Assembly (NCBI RefSeq): GCF_023558375.1
Contig: NZ_CP083761.1
Span: forward strand, 1,477,001 to 1,541,000
From: Chroococcidiopsis sp. CCMEE 29
Lineage (GTDB): Bacteria; Cyanobacteriota; Cyanobacteriia; Cyanobacteriales; Chroococcidiopsidaceae
Reading direction: 5' to 3'
Length of the DNA: 64,000 bases
The translations under genes and the position numbers were made by a program. The notes under the pieces are model-generated. The model was not told the origin of the DNA. It made no database searches and worked only from the letters and a program-made list of their open reading frames with translations. The stretch's first letter is position 1. Each line of letters begins with the position of its first letter. This document shows positions 22,924 through 30,944 of the stretch, in pieces.

Positions 22924-23751
22924 ATGTTTAAGAGATCCACCAAATCAAAAATCAAACTTCGCCTAGCCTTAAGCGGTGCCGCAGGCTCTGGCAAGACCTA
23001 CTCCGCTCTGGCGATCGCCACCCACCTGAGCCGCAAAATTGCAGTGATTGATACTGAAAGAGGCAGCGCTAGTCGCTACGCTGACCTGTTCAACTTTGAT
23101 GTCTGCGAACTGAATAACTACCACCCGACCAATTACATTGAAGCAATCTCTGCAGCAGAAAGCGCAGGCTATGAAGTCGCAATCATTGATTCCTTGTCTC
23201 ATGCTTGGTTTGCAGAATTGGAACTGGTAGATAGAGCTAAGAATAGCTTCGCTGCTTGGAAGGATGTACGTCCCCTGGAGCGTAAGCTAATCGACACCAT
23301 CACCAGTTGCAATGCTCATGTAATCGCCACTATGCGGAGCAAAACCGAATGGGATACCAGCCAAGTTGACCCTAAAACTGGGAAAATGAAGCCTGTCAAG
23401 GTTGGTACAGCTCCAGTACAGACCTCTGGCATTGACTACGAGTTTGACATTGCTGGAGAACTGAGCCAAGATCACATCCTCTACATCAGCAAATCTCGCT
23501 GTCCTGCACTGAGTAACGCATCGTTCCTGAAGCCAGGAAAGGATTTAGCCTATCAGCTACGCGCTTGGATGGGTGAACCTTGGGTGCTTTGGAAGTCGGA
23601 GTCAGACGCCATCGCCTGGGCTTCTACTCAGTTACCTGAAATGTCAACTGAGCAGCTGCGGGAAGAATTTGACAAGCTATCCCCTAGCAACGGGAAGAAA
23701 GCCACAAGCTGGGTCGAACGAGTGATGCAACTCAAGGAACCCTTTTACTAA
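22924..23751 (+). CDS. RecA-fold AAA ATPase (phage/plasmid recombination type)
   Basis: ATG 22924 is preferred to TTG 22900. The 275-aa protein has Walker A LSGAAGSGKTYSAL near residue 15, AVIDTERGSA (a Sak4/AAA_24-like second motif), and Walker B VAIIDSLSHAW. ATPases of this type act in phage or plasmid DNA recombination or replication. The IS630 element at 23748 inserted at its stop codon: before insertion it would have ended LKEPF; now it reads LKEPFY and stops in the IS end. Confidence 0.75.
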   Translation: MFKRSTKSKIKLRLALSGAAGSGKTYSALAIATHLSRKIAVIDTERGSASRYADLFNFDVCELNNYHPTNYIEAISAAESAGYEVAIIDSLSHAWFAELELVDRAKNSFAAWKDVRPLERKLIDTITSCNAHVIATMRSKTEWDTSQVDPKTGKMKPVKVGTAPVQTSGIDYEFDIAGELSQDHILYISKSRCPALSNASFLKPGKDLAYQLRAWMGEPWVLWKSESDAIAWASTQLPEMSTEQLREEFDKLSPSNGKKATSWVERVMQLKEPFY

Positions 23752-23775
23752 CCAGAGCATTAAATAGTGAACAGT

Positions 23776-24522
23776 CTAGGCAGCTGCATAAGCAACGTGT
23801 TTCTCGTGGAAGAAGTTTTGCACAACGTTAGGGTGACGTTGTGTGCTACGTAAATAGCTACGGATGTTGTTAATCATCTGTGTTTGATTTCTGGGACGTT
23901 GCCGCCCAACAGCATTGGCTTTAACATCATGGTTGAGTAGCTCATTTGGGTTTAGTTCAGGGCTATAAGAAGGCAAGAAAAACAGGCGGATGCGAGCGGC
24001 ATGACGCTCAACCCAGCTTTTAACTACGTGAGAGCGATGCACAGGATGACTATCTACAATCAGAAACACCTTTTGGTCACACTGACGAATCAAACGCCGC
24101 AGGAAATCAAGCATGAGCGCGGCATCAAACCGTTGTGTGAATAACTTGAAGTACAGCTTGCCACGATTGGTAATTGTTGAAATCATATTGCAGCTAAAGC
24201 GCTTACCTGTCCCTAACACAACTGGCGTTTGTCCAGTTCGTCCATAGGAACGTCCTGCTTGATAATCCGAGCGGACTCCCATTTCGTCTCCCCAGTGAAT
24301 TTGTGCTTTTTCTTGATGGGCTTTACGACAAATCTGGGGATACTCAGTTTCTAACCAGTACTGCACTGCCTTGCGATCCTGTTCGTATGCCCGACGCAGC
24401 GGTTTTTGTGGTGTAAAACCCCATTTCTTGAGATAACGCCCTATTGTCCACACTGACACCGATAGCTCATACCGTTGAGCCAAAAACTGTTGCACTGCTT
24501 CGCGTGTCCATAAGTAAAATGG
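23776..24522 (-). pseudogene. IS630 transposase, C-terminal part
   Basis: Encodes PFYLWTREAVQQFLAQRYEL onward through the DDE core: IHWGDEMGV (D), VFLIVDSHPVH (D), and FFLPSYSPELNPNELL (E region). The N-terminal HTH part lies 2.6 kb away at 27095-27382. The break falls within GLP/FYLW, so the gene is inactivated by the nested transposon. Confidence 0.85.
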
Positions 24523-24716
24523 TTAGGACTTACGCATTGACAGAAGAACAGTTATCTGCATGTGGAAACATTGATTATGAATTAGTTCTTTCAGGTAAGA
24601 GCCAGTAGAGGGTAAACTCAGCCGTAGGATTAACTAATGAATCAAACCTTCTGTAGAGATTGCAAAAACCGCTAAACTGGAGGTGTTGTCCTGAGCGCTG
24701 GTGCTGTAGAAATTTT

Positions 24717-25082
24717 GTGACAAAACCAAAACCAGACGATGTCTGTCAGGTGCGGTGTTTTAATATAGACTTGGTAACCCAAGTCTGTGAAGCAATGCCT
24801 GGGGACGAGGTTCTGGAAGAAGCTCAAATACTCTTCAGTGCTCTAGCAGACAAGTCACGACTAAAAATCCTCTATGCCCTCAGTAATAATCAAGAGCTTT
24901 GCGTCTGTGACGTAGCATCAATGCTTGGGGTTAAGGTAGCAGTTGCCTCCCACCATCTGCGAAAACTGCGAGACCTCAAGATACTCAAGTACAGAAATGA
25001 TGGCAAACTTGCCTACTACTCACTAAAAGACCAACGTATTGTAGAAGTTCTCTATTATGCACTCGGGCAAATAGCAGGCTAG
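24717..25082 (+). CDS. ArsR/SmtB-family metal sensor, CadC-like
   Basis: GTG 24717 gives a 121-aa protein of family size; the frame is open back to 24660. The winged helix is clear (LFSALADKSRLKILYAL, VASHHLRKLRDLKILKY). Metal ligands of the alpha-3N type are suggested by CQVRC in the N-terminal arm and ELCVCD in the DNA-reading helix region, as in the Cd/Pb sensor CadC. It should repress the downstream transporter. It is a transposon passenger gene. Confidence 0.85.
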   Translation: MTKPKPDDVCQVRCFNIDLVTQVCEAMPGDEVLEEAQILFSALADKSRLKILYALSNNQELCVCDVASMLGVKVAVASHHLRKLRDLKILKYRNDGKLAYYSLKDQRIVEVLYYALGQIAG

Positions 25083-25117
25083 CCATTCGATTGTAAGTGG
25101 TTAAGATTCTAACTTTT

Positions 25118-25173
25118 TTTGAATGTTTGAGTTTTTCGGGGACAATCATTCTAATATTGTTTTGAATGTTTGA
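25118..25173. promoter_or_regulatory. Direct-repeat operator upstream of the CDF gene
   Basis: TTTGAATGTTTGA occurs exactly twice, at 25118-25130 and 25161-25173, 43 bp apart (about four helical turns). It lies between the metal-sensor gene and the transporter it is likely to control. Confidence 0.5.
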
Positions 25174-25211
25174 ACAATTGTCTTCTAAGCGTCATAGCTG
25201 GGAGGTGAACC

Positions 25212-25829
25212 ATGAGTGATGATTGCTGCCACAAGAAGGCTGGCGAAGTGTCCAAACTCAGAAAACAGCAGAGTAGAGTTTTGTGGACCGTTCTGCTCAT
25301 CAATGCCGTAATGTTTGTGGTGGAATTAGGAGCTGGTATTAGGTCTGCATCACTTTCGCTGACGGGAGATTCGCTCGATATGCTAGGGGATGCGTTGGTT
25401 TATGGTAGTAGTCTTTTAGTCATCAACCAAGGGAGGAAGGCTCAAGCAAGGTCGGCACTGCTCAAGGGGAGCATTATGTTTTTGTCAGCTGTGGCTGTCT
25501 TCGCCAGAGCCAGCTATCAGCTATTTGCTCAGACAATGCCAGAGGTGAGGGCAATGAGTGCGGTAGGGTTAATAGCCTTGTTTGCCAACTTGCTGTGTCT
25601 ATTCTTATTGACTAGACACAGAAACGACAATATTAATATGTCCTCGGTATGGCTTTGTTCTCGCAATGATATCATTGCTAACACTTCTGTTCTGGGAGCT
25701 GCTTTTTTCGTATTTCTGACAAACTCTTTGCTACCCGATTTAGTTGTCGGACTTCTGCTCACCGTAGTCTTTGTCAAATCAGCTTCTAAAGTTGTTTCTC
25801 AGTCTTGGAGAGAATTACAACAAGCCTAA
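25212..25829 (+). CDS. Cation diffusion facilitator-like metal transporter
   Basis: A 205-aa membrane protein with six hydrophobic segments. TM2 contains DSLDMLGDAL and TM5 begins SRNDIIANT, matching the two Asp-rich metal-site helices of CDF transporters. The cytoplasmic C-terminal domain is absent, so it is a short CDF. A strong GGGAGGTGAACC ribosome site precedes ATG 25212. Export of a divalent metal (Cd, Zn or Pb) is inferred from the adjacent CadC-like sensor. Confidence 0.8.
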   Translation: MSDDCCHKKAGEVSKLRKQQSRVLWTVLLINAVMFVVELGAGIRSASLSLTGDSLDMLGDALVYGSSLLVINQGRKAQARSALLKGSIMFLSAVAVFARASYQLFAQTMPEVRAMSAVGLIALFANLLCLFLLTRHRNDNINMSSVWLCSRNDIIANTSVLGAAFFVFLTNSLLPDLVVGLLLTVVFVKSASKVVSQSWRELQQA

Positions 25830-26127
25830 GAGTGAGTTAAGTCAGTTGAACAGACAGGTGCACTCCGTGCATACATCCTTGCCATAAAACATTCAAGATC
25901 GCTTTTTGTGCTTAGGTAGTTCGAGATGGAGTGGAGTTGATAGATATGGAAATAGTTGATTAGAGATATTATCTACTGACTGCACCCTTTAACTTTCAGC
26001 AAATAGTTTTACTTCCCAGGGATATTCGACCATCAGAGAGATTACAAAACCATCTACAGCCAAATGCAACCTCGACACTTATACCTTATTCCTGTTAGCT
26101 GAACCTAAGTACGCAGGCTGCAACCGC

Positions 26128-27087
26128 TTGTCAGAAATTCTTAAGCACGTCTCACACGACAGCGTCAATCGCTTCTTGTTAAGGGAAAGATATCAACCTA
26201 AAGACTTGTTTGAAGAGATAAAACCACACATTCAATTGGTGGGCGGCACTTTAAGCTGTGACGATACCGTTATTGATAAACCTTATAGTGAGCCAAATTT
26301 AGCTGAACTAATTGGATACTTTTGGTCAGGAAAACATCATCGAATTGTTAAAGGGCTTCACCTCATTACCCTGTATTACACCGACGCATCAGCTAAGTCT
26401 ATCCCAGTTAATTATCGGATCTACGATAAGCGGGAGGGTTTGACAAAAAACGATTACTTTCGAGTAATGATTACGGAGGTTTTGGCTTGGGGCTTGCAGC
26501 CAGAAACGGTAACTGGTGATGCTTGGTATTCAGCCCTTGAAAATCTGAAATTCTTGAAAAACCGGGAAGTAGGATTTCTCATGGGTATTGCCAAAAATCG
26601 AAAAGTCTCAACTGATGGTAAAAATTACACCCAGGTACAAAATTTGGAAATTCCTGACCAAGGTTTGGTAATACATCTGAAAAACTTTGGGCGCGTCAAA
26701 GTATTTCGGAGGATATTCAAAAACGAAGCCGAGAGATACTACATTACATACCTACCTAATTCAGATGCTACCGAACAAGTTAGCCGACAGGAATTCAATG
26801 AGTCGCACTCAATCCATTGGGGAATTGAATGCTATCACCGAGCCTTGAAACAACTGTGTGGAGTTTCGCGGTTTATGGTCAGAACAAGTGAGGCTATTAA
26901 AACTCACATTTTTTGTTCAATCCGAGCCTTTACTAAGTTAGAGTTAATGCGAGCTGAAGAACTAATTGAAAACTGGTACGAATTACAAAAGAATTTGTAC
27001 CTACAGGTGGCAAGGGAATTCATTCTAGAACACCTCCAGCAGAAACTTGAAGTGAATTTACATAATCAGTCTTTTGTCAATGCGTAA
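26128..27087 (+). CDS. Transposase of the ArsR-CDF transposon
   Basis: A 319-aa DDE transposase: GTLSCDDTVIDKPYS (D), TGDAWYSALENLKFL (D), and SHSIHWGIECYHRALKQLCGV (E). I place it in the IS4/IS701-like DDE group without certainty. The start TTG 26128 is nominal; the frame is open and looks homologous back to about 25970 (ERLQNHL, FLLAEPKYAGC) without an ATG, so the true N-terminus is longer. It ends inside the right inverted repeat. Confidence 0.8.
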   Translation: MSEILKHVSHDSVNRFLLRERYQPKDLFEEIKPHIQLVGGTLSCDDTVIDKPYSEPNLAELIGYFWSGKHHRIVKGLHLITLYYTDASAKSIPVNYRIYDKREGLTKNDYFRVMITEVLAWGLQPETVTGDAWYSALENLKFLKNREVGFLMGIAKNRKVSTDGKNYTQVQNLEIPDQGLVIHLKNFGRVKVFRRIFKNEAERYYITYLPNSDATEQVSRQEFNESHSIHWGIECYHRALKQLCGVSRFMVRTSEAIKTHIFCSIRAFTKLELMRAEELIENWYELQKNLYLQVAREFILEHLQQKLEVNLHNQSFVNA

Positions 27088-27094
27088 GTCCTAA

Positions 27095-27382
27095 TGGTAA
27101 TCCTAAAGCGTCTGGACACTTTTGCTCCATTAACCTCACTGCTGTTGCCGCTTGATGGGGGAGCAGACGTGAGCTAGCACGAGGACCACGCTTTCTTGCT
27201 TTCAACGATGTCGCACCGCTGGAAGCTACCACTTTTGTCCAGTTATGCACTGCTGTACGCGAAACGTTGAAAACACGCGCTGCTTCTGATTTACTCATAC
27301 CGCTCTCGACTGCATTTACCACTCGGTAGCGAAGTGCTTCTTGAGCTTTGGCTGACAGATGGCGAGCGTCTTTGAGTTTCAT
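27095..27382 (-). pseudogene. IS630 transposase, N-terminal HTH part
   Basis: From ATG 27382 it encodes MKLKDARHLSAKAQEALRYR and a helix-turn-helix (SKSEAARVFNVSRTAVHNWTKV), ending at GLP where the nested transposon begins. The continuation is at 23776-24522. Confidence 0.85.
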
Positions 27383-27451
27383 GGCAGACTCCGGACGTGG
27401 CTACAGCTACTATGTTAACTAATCTATGCTCTGGTTAGTAATAAAAGAACG

Positions 27452-27540
27452 CGTGAAAAGCCGCACTCATTTTTTCACGGCTTACTGTAAATATTTACAG
27501 TAAGCCAAAATCGCGCTACATTACTGTAAACCGTTTACAG
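27452..27540. promoter_or_regulatory. Palindrome cluster upstream of the vapB-like gene
   Basis: Three inverted repeats in 90 bp. First, CGTGAAAA/TTTTCACG (27452-27479). Second, a perfect 28-bp palindrome at 27479-27506 with half GGCTTACTGTAAAT. Third, CTGTAAAC-C-GTTTACAG at 27524-27540, ending 18 bp before the ATG at 27558. The last motif recurs inside the helicase gene at 29804-29822. Confidence 0.65.
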
Positions 27541-27557
27541 CGGAATTAGAGACTGCC

Positions 27558-27803
27558 ATGCAAAGTATCAAGTTACGCTCCCATGTTGGCGAAGATGGAA
27601 TGTTGCAAATTTCTGTCCCCATAGGCATGACTGATGTGGATTTGGAAGTGATGGTAATTGTCCAGCCAATTGTCAAAACGGAGTCAGCGAAAACACCAGA
27701 AGAGTTGGGCTGGCCACCTGGTTTCTTTGAGCGAACTGCCGGAGCCATCCCGGATCTGGAACGCCCTCCTCAGGGCGAGTACGAGGCGCGGGAATCCTTA
27801 TGA
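27558..27803 (+). CDS. VapB-like antitoxin or small regulator
   Basis: An 81-aa protein (KLRSHVGEDGMLQISVPIGMTDVDLEVMVIVQ) whose N-terminus resembles a swapped-hairpin AbrB/VapB-like strand pair. Its stop overlaps the next start (ATGA), and that gene begins exactly like a VapC PIN toxin. So this was probably the antitoxin of a vapBC pair that lost its toxin. Confidence 0.6.
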   Translation: MQSIKLRSHVGEDGMLQISVPIGMTDVDLEVMVIVQPIVKTESAKTPEELGWPPGFFERTAGAIPDLERPPQGEYEARESL

Positions 27804-30742
27804 TCTACCTGCTGGATACAAACGCCTGCATTCATCACCTGACCGCAGAACTGACAAGGCAAATCGGCTACACACCCAGCAAGTACCAAGTGGGCATTTT
27901 GGAATGGGTGCTCAACGGAAAGGGTAACGGAGCCTGTAACGCAGTGGCGGGAGCTGGAAAGAGCAGCACCCTGAGAATCGTAGCGCTCGCCCTGCAGTTG
28001 CTGGGGTACAAGCCTTCAGATGTGAGGGTGATTGTATTCGGTAAAGAGAATTCCAAACAGCTAATTAACAAGTTTGGTCCTTCTTGGAAGGACTCGATTA
28101 GCACGCTGCACAGCTGCGGATTCCGCATTTTGCAGCAGGAAGTTGGGAGGTTTAAACCGAATGAGCGAGTTAACGGGCAAAAGTACAGATGGATTGCCCA
28201 AGAACTAGGCTTTGTTGCGTCCAGGCGCAACCCTACAAATCAGCTGGTAAGAGAGAAGGCAATTGAAAAGCCTGATGACCTATATAGAATGATTGACTTG
28301 GTACGGCTAACCTTAAGCCGCGCCAAATCTGGAGACATTGAGCAGCTAGCTACCCACTACAATATCGAGGGCATTTTGAAGCCAGCAGTGGTTGCAGAAG
28401 CGATAAGGGAAATTCTCAAAGTAGGAGAGCAGCAAGCAATCAAGCATGTCATCGACTACACAGATCAGATTTGGCTGCCAGTGAAATGGGAATTGCATAA
28501 GAAACCTTGGTTCAAGCCATATAAGTTTGTCCTGATCGACGAATGCCAGGATTTAAACGCCGCCCAGCTAGAGTTAGCGATCGCTCTAGCTGGTAGGAGT
28601 GGCAGATTACTATTTGTGGGCGACCCTAGACAAGCCATTTTTGGCTTCGCTGGAGCAGATAATCGTTCTTATCAAAAGATTGTGGAGCGCACTAAAGCCA
28701 CAGAGCTACCTTTGTCTATTTGTTATAGATGTCCGCGATCGCATATTGAGCTTGTGCGATCGCAGTTTCCCTACATTCCTATTGAGGCACGAGACAACGC
28801 ACCAGATGGCACGATTACTGCTATCAACGAATCCGACCTAGACCAACACCTCAAAGTAGGGGACATGATCCTGTCTAGGAAAACAGCCCCGCTAGTGACA
28901 CGCTGCATCAAGTTAATTGCCAAAGGCATCAAAGCCACAGTAAAAGGGCGAGACATTGGAGAGCAGATTAAGCGGGACTTGGAGGATATCGGCAGGTTGC
29001 CTGGATTTAAATACCCAGAGTTCCCCGACTTTGCACGGCAGTATAAATCGCTCAAGATGCAGCGCTACATAGGGTTGGACAATGAGGAGCAGCTTGTAGA
29101 GCAACTAAACGACAGGATGGAGGCTCTCACTGCCATATACAGAGCCAGAGTTGAGGCAACTAATGTAGCGCAGTTGTCGGCATACATCGATAGCCTATTC
29201 AGCGATGAAACTAGCCCAGTCACGCTCAGCACTTGCCACCGAGCCAAAGGACTAGAGGGCGATCGCATCTTTATCCTGAAACCTGAAGACCTGCCATTTA
29301 CTTGGCGCAATCAGCTGGAATGGCAGAAGGAGCAGGAAGACAACTTACTCTATGTGGCACTGACACGCAGCAAGTCTGAGTTGTTTGTGGTCGGTCAACC
29401 TAACTGGTTGCCACAGCAAACAGAGGAAGGGGGCAGAGCTCGCGGCGATACCCTTCCCTCGGAACCAAACTCTAGTGAGAGCCACCACACTGAATCAGCA
29501 CCACATGTTGACAGATATTTTGCTCCTGCTGATAGCGACTCCAGAGAATACTTTGCACCAGAGCCAGATTTAGACTTAGACGATCCAGATTTTATTCTCC
29601 ACACTGCCCAATCGCACCTAGAAGACGAATACGACGAGCTACTCGAAGCAGAAATTTATGCCCAGATGGAGCGCGTAGCCCAAGAAGATTTACTGCCGGA
29701 GATGGCTGAGAGCTTCAAGGATATTGATAGGCACAACCTTAGAGCGTTACCACCATCTGCCCCCAGAATTCCTGAACCGAACGCAGCTATCGCTGATGGC
29801 AACACTGTAAACAGTTTACAGTCAGGCAGTACGGAAACTTCTGAAACTCCTTTGAAACCTGCTGTTGAAGCCGTTAGCGCTCCCTCAAGACAGTGGATTG
29901 ACCCTCGCCTCATCGCCTTGGATGCTGGAACCCAAACCCGCAAGGAAACTAACCAGAGCAAGATTGACGAGTACGCTTTGGTTATGCGTGAGGGTTTATG
30001 GGACTGGAATCGGGAACCACCCGTCATCTTCCAGGATGGCGAAAACTATTATCCTGGTGAGGGACATCACCGCATTCCAGCTGCGATCGCCGCAGAGGTA
30101 GAGCAAATTTTAGTTGAGTTGCGACCAGGCACACTTAGAGATGCTCAATTCTTCTCCTGTGGTGCAAACAAGTTTCACGGTTTGCCCCGCACCAATGCTG
30201 ATAAGCGCAATCAAGTAGAGCTTTTGTTGAAGGATGCAGACTGGCAGAAGATGTCAGATCGAGCGCTCGCCGAGCACTGCGGCGTATCTGCTCCATTCGT
30301 CGGGAAGGTGAGGGCTGAACTGGAGGCAGCAGGAACTGTAAACGTTAAGAGTGAGCGGGTAGACCGAAAGGGACGGAAAATCGACACTGCTAATATCGGC
30401 ACTAAGCCCAAGCAGCCCCAGGTGGAGACAGTAGAGCAACAACCCCTTGAAACTGAGATATCGAGTGCAACTGTCTCACTTAGTACCTTGCCCCAACCGA
30501 CTATTCAGCTGCCGCCAATAACCCAAGAACCGGCTCCAATCAAGGCTCTCGGCTTGACGAGGGGCAGCAGCACTCCCCTAAAGCTGACTCAGGCAAAGCT
30601 TAGGATTGAGGGAGAGACAAAGGAGGAGCTTGATGCGATCGTTAAACTCCTGCGGCAAGTCTTTGAACTGGTAGAGGAGTCCCCAGATTACCACAATCGA
30701 GGAGGTAGCGGAATGAGACGCTATCTAACCGTTAGGGTGTAG
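27800..30742 (+). CDS. VapC-start / UvrD-like helicase / ParB-domain fusion
   Basis: A 980-aa protein. Residues 1-14 (MIYLLDTNACIHHL) are a VapC PIN-toxin start. Residues ~20-535 are a superfamily 1 helicase: Walker A AVAGAGKSST (48-57), LIDECQDLN (~243), GDPRQAIFGFAGAD, CYRCPRS, TCHRAKGLEGDRIF and LLYVALTRSKSELFV (~515). After an acidic linker, residues ~695-850 form a ParB-type domain with GEGHHR (~753) and an HTH (EHCGVSAPFVGKVRAEL). The tail is unrecognised. No ATG exists at the helicase boundary, so expression uses the vapC start. A CTGTAAAC palindrome lies within the linker. Confidence 0.8.
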   Translation: MIYLLDTNACIHHLTAELTRQIGYTPSKYQVGILEWVLNGKGNGACNAVAGAGKSSTLRIVALALQLLGYKPSDVRVIVFGKENSKQLINKFGPSWKDSISTLHSCGFRILQQEVGRFKPNERVNGQKYRWIAQELGFVASRRNPTNQLVREKAIEKPDDLYRMIDLVRLTLSRAKSGDIEQLATHYNIEGILKPAVVAEAIREILKVGEQQAIKHVIDYTDQIWLPVKWELHKKPWFKPYKFVLIDECQDLNAAQLELAIALAGRSGRLLFVGDPRQAIFGFAGADNRSYQKIVERTKATELPLSICYRCPRSHIELVRSQFPYIPIEARDNAPDGTITAINESDLDQHLKVGDMILSRKTAPLVTRCIKLIAKGIKATVKGRDIGEQIKRDLEDIGRLPGFKYPEFPDFARQYKSLKMQRYIGLDNEEQLVEQLNDRMEALTAIYRARVEATNVAQLSAYIDSLFSDETSPVTLSTCHRAKGLEGDRIFILKPEDLPFTWRNQLEWQKEQEDNLLYVALTRSKSELFVVGQPNWLPQQTEEGGRARGDTLPSEPNSSESHHTESAPHVDRYFAPADSDSREYFAPEPDLDLDDPDFILHTAQSHLEDEYDELLEAEIYAQMERVAQEDLLPEMAESFKDIDRHNLRALPPSAPRIPEPNAAIADGNTVNSLQSGSTETSETPLKPAVEAVSAPSRQWIDPRLIALDAGTQTRKETNQSKIDEYALVMREGLWDWNREPPVIFQDGENYYPGEGHHRIPAAIAAEVEQILVELRPGTLRDAQFFSCGANKFHGLPRTNADKRNQVELLLKDADWQKMSDRALAEHCGVSAPFVGKVRAELEAAGTVNVKSERVDRKGRKIDTANIGTKPKQPQVETVEQQPLETEISSATVSLSTLPQPTIQLPPITQEPAPIKALGLTRGSSTPLKLTQAKLRIEGETKEELDAIVKLLRQVFELVEESPDYHNRGGSGMRRYLTVRV
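29804..29822. promoter_or_regulatory. Intragenic 19-bp palindrome
   Basis: ACTGTAAAC-A-GTTTACAGT inside the linker between helicase and ParB domains. It matches the palindrome at 27524-27540 in both arms and in having a single central base. It may be a binding site for the encoded ParB-like domain or its regulator. Confidence 0.6.
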
Positions 30743-30944
30743 CCAGAAAAAGATTGAGCAAGTTAATCCAAGAGCTGCTAGAGCAGTGGCTAAAATTCCG
30801 TACTTGAAAATTCAAATATTCAAATTAACTGCCACTGAGCCTATTTAACGTAAGTTCGGGTTAAGCGGAGGTCTTCACTCGCCTGCTAGCAGACTTCGCT
30901 CAACATTTTGGCTTCGGCAAACACAAGCGAATTGTCTTGGCTAA
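30743..30944. other. Short intergenic region next to intron
   Basis: About 200 bp between the helicase fusion and the presumed 3' end of the group II intron. No gene or named motif is seen. Confidence 0.4.

Larger units (their letters stand above)
24523..27094. mobile_element. Transposon carrying ArsR and CDF genes
   Basis: Perfect 20-bp inverted repeats TTAGGACTTACGCATTGACA (24523-24542 and, inverted, 27075-27094) bound a 2572-bp unit with a 3-bp TGG direct repeat at each side. It carries a metal regulator, a metal transporter and one transposase. The transposase stop codon lies within the right repeat. Confidence 0.85.
23748..27438. mobile_element. IS630-family element split by a nested transposon
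   Basis: The ends are CTAACCAGAGCAT (23748-23760) and ATGCTCTGGTTAG (27426-27438), 13-bp perfect inverted repeats flanked by a TA duplication (23746-23747, 27439-27440) as expected of IS630/Tc1. Removing the nested insertion (24523-27094 and the TGG repeat) leaves about 1.1 kb, the normal IS630 size. Confidence 0.85.
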
